Source: an uncultured Panacagrimonas sp.
GTDB lineage: Bacteria; Pseudomonadota; Gammaproteobacteria; Nevskiales; Nevskiaceae
Assembly (NCBI GenBank): GCA_946481265.1
Contig: CAMLNE010000158.1
Location: 1 to 9,491, forward strand
Length of the DNA: 9,491 bases
Direction: 5' to 3'
This document shows positions 1-5,208 of the stretch, one piece after another (within the stretch, counting starts at the first letter, position 1; every line of letters begins with the position of its first letter). Below the pieces are notes generated by a model. It ran no database searches, was not told the origin of the DNA, and saw nothing but the letters and a program-made list of their open reading frames with translations. The translations under genes were made by a program, and so were the position numbers.

Positions 1-204
1 CGGGGCGGACAGGCCGGGGCCGAACAGGGCGGCGCGTCCCTTGGCATGTCCATCGGCCAGCACGCTGGGATAGATGAAGCCTGCGATCCCATGCTCCGGG
101 AACATCAGCATGTGGGCCAGCGACTCGCGCCCGCCCGGCTTCATCCGGTGGCGGTACGCATGCTCCCTGGGAAATTCGGCGAAGGTCTTGGTGATGCTCG
201 GCAT
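1..204 (-). CDS. Unrecognised protein, 5' part of gene only (runs off left edge)
   Basis: An open frame of 68 codons reads leftward from an ATG at 202-204 and is still open at position 1, so the C-terminal part is missing. The start is well supported: AGGAG (complement of 212-216) lies 7 nt upstream. The protein begins MPSITKTFAEFP and has short aromatic/glycine stretches such as MLMFPEHGIAGFIYP. It shows no signal peptide or membrane segment in the visible part. I do not recognise the family with confidence. The 'FPEHGIAGFIYPSVLADG' stretch faintly resembles the beta-rich hydroxyneurosporene synthase/DUF7064-like proteins, but this is a weak impression. It reads in the same direction as the dioxygenase and MFS genes to its right, but a 262-nt gap makes cotranscription uncertain. 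Confidence 0.72.
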   Translation of the reverse strand, partial: MPSITKTFAEFPREHAYRHRMKPGGRESLAHMLMFPEHGIAGFIYPSVLADGHAKGRAALFGPGLSAP

Positions 205-332
205 CCGGCTGCTCCTGGGCTGTCAGGCCATTCGACAAGGTCTCGGATCCATCGGATCACGAGGCGCTCGGGCGGGCGGTGTCGTCCGCCACCCGCGATG
301 CCGGGAGTCTGTCAGCGGGCGCCGCGCGGCGC

Positions 333-348
333 TGTCACCGCGGTGACA
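333..348. repeat. 16-bp perfect palindrome in the 205-466 intergenic gap
   Basis: TGTCACCGCGGTGACA reads the same on both strands with no mismatch. A third GTCAC half-site follows at 357-361. It lies in the gene-free gap 205-466, 128 nt upstream of the leftmost gene's start and about 120 nt beyond the dioxygenase stop. There is no T-run on either side, so a simple intrinsic terminator is unlikely. A protein-binding operator is the more natural reading, but the binding protein is unknown. I see no clear -35/-10 pair for the leftmost gene in this gap. Confidence 0.4.
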
Positions 349-466
349 CGCGATGCGTCACTGCTCGCACGCCATTGCCGCACGCCGGTGCGCACGCGTT
401 GCGCCCTGCATGCCCCGACGCGCCGCGCCGGGCGCGGAGGGCAGGGGATCGGCGGTCGACTCCCGC

Positions 467-1174
467 TCAGGCCCTGCGGAACGTCACCACCAGCACGTCG
501 CGGTAGGCGGGCAGCGCGGGATCGATCGCGCTCACCGGCGTGACGCCATGCAGGATCCGCGCATCGTCGAGCAGCACGGCGTCGAAGGCTTCCTTCAAGG
601 TGAAGCTGCCGAGATCGCGTCCGTCCACGGTGTGCAGCGTCGTGGTGCCGCTCGCGATGTTCTGGCGTCGCACCATGAGCACGAGCACGTAGTCGACGCC
701 GTCCTGGTGACGACCTTCGGGCGTGGGATTGGCGGCCAGGCCGTCGATCGCCTCGATGCGGAACTGGTGGGCCTCGACATGCCAGCGCACCACCTCGGGC
801 GGCGCCAGGGCGCCGAACACCTGCGCGCACAGGCGCAGCACCGAGGTCATCGTGGACCCCGCGCCCACACCTTCCTCGATCGGCTCGAACCAGCGGACCA
901 CGCCGCCGTTGAGCGGGTTGTAGTCGCGGCTCTGGTAGTGCGGCTGGTGCGGCCTGCGCTCGATGTCCCCGGCACGCGAGACCGCGAACGTGGCGTGGCG
1001 GCGTCGGCGGTAGCGTCCGCCGTCGGCCATGTAGCCGTCGTGCGGCAGGTCGTTCCAGCTCGCGCTGAAGTCGTCCCAGTCGGGCAGGGGGCCGCAGGCC
1101 TCGACCAGCGCGCGCGTCTCGGCCGGCAGGAGATGGGCGAAGCCGGTGCGACGCAGGGATTCGACGGGTGTCAT
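467..1174 (-). CDS. 2-oxoglutarate/Fe(II)-dependent dioxygenase, PF10014 (2OG-Fe_Oxy_2) type; probable amino-acid hydroxylase
   Basis: The 235-residue soluble protein matches the family that includes Bacillus L-isoleucine 4-hydroxylase (IDO), whose members are about 240 residues. Such enzymes hydroxylate a free amino acid while converting 2-oxoglutarate and O2 to succinate and CO2. Visible family marks are: an Arg-rich YRRRRHATF segment at residues 55-63; HYQSRDYNPLNGGVVRWFEP at 79-98; VEAHQFRIEA at 133-142; the metal-binding HxD as H156-Q-D158 in PTPEGRHQDGVD; the distal His H209 in ARILHGVTP; and an Arg at R225 (YRDVLVVTFRR) suited to binding the 2-oxoglutarate carboxylate. All catalytic residues are therefore present. 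The ATG start leaves a weak GGGAAGGG upstream; no better in-frame start is evident. It is the second gene of a unit with the MFS exporter, 37 nt downstream of it. The substrate cannot be read from sequence. Confidence 0.93.
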   Translation of the reverse strand: MTPVESLRRTGFAHLLPAETRALVEACGPLPDWDDFSASWNDLPHDGYMADGGRYRRRRHATFAVSRAGDIERRPHQPHYQSRDYNPLNGGVVRWFEPIEEGVGAGSTMTSVLRLCAQVFGALAPPEVVRWHVEAHQFRIEAIDGLAANPTPEGRHQDGVDYVLVLMVRRQNIASGTTTLHTVDGRDLGSFTLKEAFDAVLLDDARILHGVTPVSAIDPALPAYRDVLVVTFRRA

Positions 1175-1182
1175 CCCTTCCC

Positions 1183-1188
1183 ATTATG
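1183..1188 (-). promoter_or_regulatory. Possible -10 element close to the dioxygenase ATG
   Basis: On the minus strand the 37-nt gap between the MFS stop and the dioxygenase ATG contains CATAAT, 8 nt before the ATG. If used as a -10 it would give a nearly leaderless transcript. No convincing -35 is found 16-18 nt upstream, so this may be chance; cotranscription with the MFS gene is the simpler reading. Confidence 0.2.
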
Positions 1189-1211
1189 CGGGCCGCGTCG
1201 CGGCGCCATCG

Positions 1212-2663
1212 CTACGGTTGGACCGATCGCAGCGGCGCGCCGGCCAGCGCCGCGCGCGCCCGGCCTGCGCGTGCGACGGCCAGCGCCACCAGGATCAGGA
1301 CCGCTGCGAGCGCGAACGACAGGCGCATGCCTTGGGCGATGGCGTCCGGTGCGGCGGTCGCGAAATCGCGCGTCGGCGCGCCGAGCGCCAGGACGGTGCC
1401 CATGGCCGACGCGCCGGTGATCAGTCCCAGGTTTCGCGACAGGGTGAGCATTCCGGAGACGACGCCCCGTTCATCGGCGGATGCGGCGCCCATCACGGCG
1501 GTGTTGTTGGCGGTCTGGAACAGCGCGTAGCCGGTCGTGAGGACGACGATGGGCATCACGTAGCCGGCGATGCCCGCCGCCACCGGCGTCAGGCACAGCA
1601 GCGTGCATCCGACCAGCATTCCGACGAGCCCTGCGCGCGTCATGCGCGGCGTGCCGAGGCGATCCACCAGGCGCCCGGCCAGCACGCCGCCCAGTGCGGC
1701 TGCGACCGGGCCGGCCGACATCACCAGCCCCACCCGCGCCATGTCGAGACCCAGGGTCCGGCCGAGGTAGAACGGCCCGATCACCAGGGTCGACATCACC
1801 ACGGTCGACACCAGCGCGCTCATGGCCAGGCCGGTGCTCAGGGCGGGATCACGCAATCCGGCCAGGCGGATCAGGGGCGACGGCGCCCGGCGCTCGGTCC
1901 GCACGAAGAGCGCGCCACCCAGCACGGCGAGCAGGAGCAGCGCCAGGTTGGCCGGACCGAAAGCCGGGCGCGCCGTCATCGCCAGTGCGTAGGCGCCCAG
2001 GCTCAGCGCCAGCAGGGCCATGCCCGCGCGGTCGAAGCGGCCGGGCCGCGCCGTCACGCTGCGTCGGTCGGGGGGCAGGCCGCGCCAGGCGAGGGCGAGG
2101 GCCAGGATCCCCAGGGGGACGTTGAGGAGGAAGATGGACGGCCATCCGAAGTGCGCGATCAGGACGCCGCCGAGCGAGGGGCCCAGGGCGGTGCCGGCCG
2201 CGGACAGGGCGCCGAGCAGTCCCATGGCGCTGCCGGTCCGGGTCCTGGGAACCATCTCGCCGACAAAGGCCAGGCTCAGCGCCATCATGGCGGCCGCGCC
2301 CAGGCCCTGGAGCGCGCGGGCCGCGATCAGCAGACGCAGGTCGGACGCGGCGGCGCACAACAGGGAAGCGGCCGTGAAAACCAGGATCCCGCCCAGGAGC
2401 AGGCGTCGACGACCGGCGAGATCGCCCATCCGCCCGACGCCGACGATCAGGCCGGTGATGGCCAACAGGTAGGACAGCAGGACCCATTGCACCTGGTGGA
2501 AGGGGGCCTCGAATGCCTCGACCCAGGTCGGCAGCGCGACATTGGCAATGCTGGAACCCAGCGCGGGAAGCAGCGCGCACAGCGCAAGGCTGGTCAGCGC
2601 CCAGCGGAACGAAGGGCCTTGCCCCCGGTCATCCGCCGCCGTCTCCGTTCCCGAACGCTTCAC
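1212..2663 (-). CDS. MFS exporter, DHA2 (14-TM drug:H+ antiporter) type
   Basis: The 483-residue inner-membrane protein has about 14 hydrophobic segments, the size and layout of DHA2 (EmrB/QacA-like) proton-driven exporters. MFS motif A is GRMGDLAGRR at residues 77-86, in the loop after the second helix. The antiporter motif C is the GALSAAGTALGPSLGG stretch at about 151-166. The first helix carries SIANVALPTW (38-47), where many DHA2 pumps have an acidic 'D.T..NVALP' form; here the Asp is absent, as in some DHA2 subgroups. The start is a GTG with GGAGG 5 nt upstream. It is the first gene of a unit with the downstream dioxygenase and is divergent from a LysR regulator, which suggests inducible efflux. 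Annotation would often read 'drug efflux', but the partner hydroxylase makes export of a modified metabolite or amino acid equally reasonable. The substrate is unknown. Confidence 0.93.
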   Translation of the reverse strand: MKRSGTETAADDRGQGPSFRWALTSLALCALLPALGSSIANVALPTWVEAFEAPFHQVQWVLLSYLLAITGLIVGVGRMGDLAGRRRLLLGGILVFTAASLLCAAASDLRLLIAARALQGLGAAAMMALSLAFVGEMVPRTRTGSAMGLLGALSAAGTALGPSLGGVLIAHFGWPSIFLLNVPLGILALALAWRGLPPDRRSVTARPGRFDRAGMALLALSLGAYALAMTARPAFGPANLALLLLAVLGGALFVRTERRAPSPLIRLAGLRDPALSTGLAMSALVSTVVMSTLVIGPFYLGRTLGLDMARVGLVMSAGPVAAALGGVLAGRLVDRLGTPRMTRAGLVGMLVGCTLLCLTPVAAGIAGYVMPIVVLTTGYALFQTANNTAVMGAASADERGVVSGMLTLSRNLGLITGASAMGTVLALGAPTRDFATAAPDAIAQGMRLSFALAAVLILVALAVARAGRARAALAGAPLRSVQP

Positions 2664-2668
2664 CTTGA

Positions 2669-2673
2669 CCTCC
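2669..2673 (-). promoter_or_regulatory. Ribosome binding site deciding the GTG start of the MFS gene
   Basis: On the minus strand GGAGG is followed by TCAAG and then the GTG at 2661-2663. This strong 5-nt-spaced site supports the unusual start codon. Confidence 0.7.
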
Positions 2674-2739
2674 GGATTGCCCGCCCCGGTACGGCGCGCG
2701 AAACAAGATGGGCTGGTTTCGGATAAGGCGGAAGGCGCA

Positions 2740-2766
2740 TCATTTGCACTTCATTCGTGCATATGA
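2740..2766. promoter_or_regulatory. Candidate LysR operator: 27-bp dyad in the divergent spacer
   Basis: TCATTTGCAC and GTGCATATGA flank a 7-nt spacer and are reverse complements at 9 of 10 positions. The dyad sits in an AT-richer pocket between the divergent MFS (start 2663) and LysR (start 2804) genes, 37 nt before the LysR start and 76 nt before the MFS start. LysR-type regulators usually bind such imperfect dyads between themselves and a divergent target. It does not fit the classical T-N11-A box at its centre (C and G at those positions), so the exact recognition form is unusual or the site belongs to another protein. No clear -35/-10 pair could be fixed for either direction. Confidence 0.55.
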
Positions 2767-2791
2767 CGCCATGTCATCGCCAGCGACCGCT

Positions 2792-2796
2792 GGAGG
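2792..2796 (+). promoter_or_regulatory. Ribosome binding site deciding the TTG start of the LysR gene
   Basis: GGAGG lies 7 nt before the TTG at 2804. The in-frame ATGs at 2708 and 2771 have no comparable site. Confidence 0.55.
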
Positions 2797-2803
2797 CAGA
2801 CCC

Positions 2804-3694
2804 TTGAGCCGCCCCGACCTCAACCTGCTGTTCACCCTGGATGCCCTGCTGGCCGAGGGCAGCGTGGCGGGCGCCGCCCGCAGGCTGAGGCTGAGCCCAT
2901 CCGCGATGAGCCGGGCGCTGGCGCGGCTGCGGGCCGTGACCGGTGACCCCCTGCTGGTCCGGGCGGGACGCGGCCTGGTCGCTTCCCCGCGTGCGCTCGA
3001 GCTTCGCGAGGGCGTCCGGCAGCTCGTGCACGACGCCGAGGCCGCCCTGCGTCCGGCCCGCACGCTCGACCTGGCGCGGCTCGATCGCACGTTCACGCTG
3101 CGGACCAGCGAGGGCTTCGTGGAGAATTTCGGCGCCCGCCTGCTGGCGCGCGTCCTCGAGCAGGCGCCGCGGGTGCGCCTGCGCTTCCTGCCCAAGTCCG
3201 ACAAGGACAGTGCCGCATTGCGCGAGGGGGTCGTCGACCTGGAGACCGGCGTGGTGGGCAAGGACGCCGGTCCCGAACTGCGAGCGCAGGCCCTGTTCGA
3301 GGACCGGTTCATCGGTGCGGTGCGCAGCGGGCATCCGCTCGGCGAGGGGGCGGTCACGCTCGCCGGATACGCGGCGGCCCGGCATGTCCGTATCGCGCGC
3401 CAGGGGCGCGATCGCAGCCTCGTCGATGAAGCGTTCGGATCGCTGGGGCTGCAGCGCGACGTCGCCGTCACCGTGGGTGGTTATTCGGCCGCGCTGGCCC
3501 TCGCGCGCGGCTCGGACCTGGTCGCCAGCGTTCCCGACCGGCACACCGCCGGCCTGCGGGCCGGGATGCAGCACTTCAGCCTGCCGCTGCCCCTGCCGCC
3601 CATCACGGTTTCACTGCTCTGGCATCCGCGCATGGATGGCGATCCGGCTCATCGCTGGCTTCGCGGATGCATCCGCCGGTCCTGCGCCGGATAG
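2804..3694 (+). CDS. LysR-type transcriptional regulator
   Basis: A cytoplasmic DNA-binding regulator of 296 residues from the TTG start, the usual LysR length. The N-terminal winged helix (about residues 4-63) is typical: PDLNLLFTLDALLAEGSV, AGAARRLRLSPSAMSRALARLR, then DPLLVRAGRGLVASPRA. The rest (about 88-290) is the periplasmic-binding-like effector domain, starting at FTLRTSEGFVENFG. Start choice: TTG 2804 has GGAGG at 7 nt and leaves the usual few residues before DLNLL. ATG 2771 (307 residues) lacks a ribosome site. ATG 2708 (328 residues) would put the 2740-2766 dyad inside coding sequence and adds an unlikely Arg/His-rich N-terminus. It is divergent from the MFS-dioxygenase unit, its probable target, and may also repress itself. 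The inducer cannot be deduced. Confidence 0.92.
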   Translation: MSRPDLNLLFTLDALLAEGSVAGAARRLRLSPSAMSRALARLRAVTGDPLLVRAGRGLVASPRALELREGVRQLVHDAEAALRPARTLDLARLDRTFTLRTSEGFVENFGARLLARVLEQAPRVRLRFLPKSDKDSAALREGVVDLETGVVGKDAGPELRAQALFEDRFIGAVRSGHPLGEGAVTLAGYAAARHVRIARQGRDRSLVDEAFGSLGLQRDVAVTVGGYSAALALARGSDLVASVPDRHTAGLRAGMQHFSLPLPLPPITVSLLWHPRMDGDPAHRWLRGCIRRSCAG

Positions 3695-3702
3695 GAGCAC
3701 GG

Positions 3703-3717
3703 CCCGGCGCAGCCGGG
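3703..3717 (+). terminator. Short GC hairpin just after the LysR gene
   Basis: CCCGGC and GCCGGG form a perfect 6-bp stem around a GCA loop, 8 nt after the LysR stop. No T-run follows, so intrinsic termination is doubtful; it may act only as a 3' stabilising or pausing structure. The rest of 3718-3897 holds nothing I can support. Confidence 0.3.
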
Positions 3718-3897
3718 ATCGGCGGCGGGCGCGGCGGATGAGCCAAGCGCACCGTCGCGCGCCCCGGCGGCAGGGGCGATTTCATGTGCGTCTGCCGCGT
3801 AGCCCGCCGCGCTTCGCCCTTGCATCGCGCCCGGCGCATGAGGACGAGCCGGCCCGATCGTGGTACGCCCATCGCGCTCCGACGGTGTCGCCATCGT

Positions 3898-3923
3898 GTA
3901 TAGAAAAATGGCATTCTCTATAC
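3898..3923. promoter_or_regulatory. Candidate operator: dyad upstream of the Fic gene
   Basis: GTATAGA and TCTATAC are perfect 7-bp inverted repeats with a 12-nt spacer; two more pairs match inside, giving 9 of 13 paired positions over 26 bp. The element is strikingly AT-rich against its surroundings and contains TATA-like hexamers (TATAGA, TCTATA, TATACG) that could serve as -10 elements in either direction. No good -35 was found. It ends 34 nt before the probable Fic start. The Fic protein's own winged helix is a possible ligand (inference). Confidence 0.5.
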
Positions 3924-3942
3924 GAATCCCACCCATCCCGCC

Positions 3943-3948
3943 AAAGGA
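3943..3948 (+). promoter_or_regulatory. Ribosome binding site supporting a CTG start of the Fic gene
   Basis: AAAGGA lies 9 nt before the CTG at 3958. The next standard in-frame start, GTG 4021, has only AGGAAGCTG before it, which is a weaker fit given the lost conserved residues. Confidence 0.4.
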
Positions 3949-3957
3949 ACGCACGTC

Positions 3958-5046
3958 CTGACTCCCCTGGATCAACTGAACCCAGCGCGATTCGAGACGC
4001 CCGCCATCCTCAGGAAGCTGGTGAGCGCCAGTCGCCGGCTGGCCGATCTCAAGGGCGTGGCCGCGTCCGTCCCCAATCCTGACGTGCTCGTCAGCACGAT
4101 GGGCCTGCGGGAGGCCAAGGACAGTTCCGAGATCGAGCACATCGTCACCTCCGATGACGAACTGTTCCGCGAGGCCGCCACGCATGGCCTGGATGGGGAT
4201 GCCGCGAGCAGCGCGGCGGCGCGGGAAGTCACCCTGTGCCGCCATGCACTGCGCATCGGCCTGGAGGCGGTCCACGCGACCGGCCTGCTCACCGCCCGGC
4301 ACATCGTCGCGATCCAGGCGGCCCTGGAGCAGGGTCGCTCCGGCTATCGCAGGCTGCCCGGCCCGGAACGCGAGGACGACACCGGCCGCAACAACCCCAT
4401 GCCGCCCGTGCCGGAGCAGCTGCCGGGCCTGATGGCGGACCTCGAGAGCTTCATCAACGATCCCGCGCGCTTCGATGCGGACCCGCTGGTGAAGATGGCG
4501 CTGATCCACCAGCAGTTCGAGAGCATCCATCCCTTTCCGGACGGCAATGGCCGAACCGGCCGGGCCGTCAGCCTGCTCTACCTGGTGAAGGAGGGCCTGC
4601 TCGACATCCCGGTGCTGTACCTGAGCGGCGCCCTCCTGCGCACGCAGCGCGATCACGACCGCCTGCTGCAGGGTGTGCACGCGAACGACGACTGGGAAGC
4701 GTGGGTGGTCTACATGCTGGATGCGGTGGAGCAGGCGGCGGCGGAGAGCATCACCACCATCCAGGCGATCAAGGCGCTGCTGCTGGACTACAAGCTCCGC
4801 ATCCGGGCGGAGCATCGCTTCTACAGCCGGGAGCTGATCAACAACCTGTTCACGTATCCCTACACCCGGATCGAGTTCATCCAGCATGATCTGAAGGTCT
4901 CGCGGCTCACCGCCACCCGTTACCTCGACGTGCTTGCCGCCGGCGGTTTCGTGCGCAAGCGCAAGACCGGGCGCAGCAACTACTACATCAACGAACCGCT
5001 GTTCCGCATCCTGACGGGCAGCGAGGCACCCACCGGCGACACCTGA
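3958..5046 (+). CDS. Fic family protein adenylyltransferase with C-terminal winged helix
   Basis: Fic enzymes transfer AMP from ATP to hydroxyl groups of target proteins in the cytoplasm. The catalytic motif HPFPDGNGRTGR begins at His191 (362-residue numbering) and matches HPFx(D/E)GNGRxxR completely, so activity is expected. The N-terminal inhibitory helix of class II Fic proteins is visible as SSEIEH at residues 56-61; the inhibitory Glu60 is kept but the usual following Asn/Gly is His. Residues about 285-355 form a winged helix (TRIEFIQHDLKVSRLTATRY, then the basic wing RKRKTGRSNYYI), as in Shewanella-type Fic regulators. Start: an in-frame stop at 3901-3903 and no ATG/GTG/TTG before 4021 leave GTG 4021 (341 residues) as the standard choice. 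The frame before it encodes a family-like N-terminus, PLDQLNPARFETPAILRKL, so CTG 3958 behind AAAGGA is more likely. The target protein is unknown. Confidence 0.92.
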   Translation: MTPLDQLNPARFETPAILRKLVSASRRLADLKGVAASVPNPDVLVSTMGLREAKDSSEIEHIVTSDDELFREAATHGLDGDAASSAAAREVTLCRHALRIGLEAVHATGLLTARHIVAIQAALEQGRSGYRRLPGPEREDDTGRNNPMPPVPEQLPGLMADLESFINDPARFDADPLVKMALIHQQFESIHPFPDGNGRTGRAVSLLYLVKEGLLDIPVLYLSGALLRTQRDHDRLLQGVHANDDWEAWVVYMLDAVEQAAAESITTIQAIKALLLDYKLRIRAEHRFYSRELINNLFTYPYTRIEFIQHDLKVSRLTATRYLDVLAAGGFVRKRKTGRSNYYINEPLFRILTGSEAPTGDT

Positions 5047-5092
5047 TCATGACGCCCAACCCATCGCGCCGGCCCGAGGCTCCCATCCACCC

Positions 5093-5120
5093 TACGCTGC
5101 GCCCCGCGCGTCGCAGCGTA
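5093..5120. repeat. Perfect 9-bp inverted repeat between the Fic gene and the Mrp operon
   Basis: TACGCTGCG and CGCAGCGTA flank a 10-nt loop, 46 nt after the Fic stop and 88 nt before the mrpA start. It could end Fic transcription as an RNA hairpin, but no T-run follows. It could instead be an operator or leader structure for the Mrp operon. No other element or clear promoter was seen in the 162-nt gap 5047-5208. Confidence 0.45.
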
Positions 5121-5192
5121 TGACGGCGTCCGGACTCCACCCGCACCCGGAACACCGCATCGGGCAGGCATCCCGGCGGCCGGCGCTCCAAC

Positions 5193-5197
5193 AGGAG
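5193..5197 (+). promoter_or_regulatory. Ribosome binding site of mrpA, long spacing
   Basis: AGGAG stands 11 nt before the ATG at 5209, longer than the usual 5-9 nt. No closer alternative is seen and the downstream N-terminus [11 protein letters not shown] is typical of MrpA, so the start is kept. Confidence 0.5.
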
Positions 5198-5208
5198 CAC
5201 CGCTAGCC

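Noticed and set aside
312..1184. 290-codon minus-strand frame overlapping the dioxygenase
   Set aside because: Out of frame with the conserved dioxygenase motifs and compositionally a shadow.
1146..2726. 526-codon open frame on the plus strand, antisense to the MFS gene
   Set aside because: Gln/Arg/Gly/His-rich translation without domain character, opposite a clear MFS protein; a product of codon-position GC bias.
3603..3914. 103-codon minus-strand frame starting inside the Fic dyad
   Set aside because: Pro/Arg-rich, overlaps the end of the LysR gene, no convincing ribosome site or domain.
5093..5120. Intrinsic terminator reading of the stem-loop after the Fic gene
   Set aside because: The stem is perfect but has no T-run on either strand, so it is listed as an inverted repeat, not a terminator.
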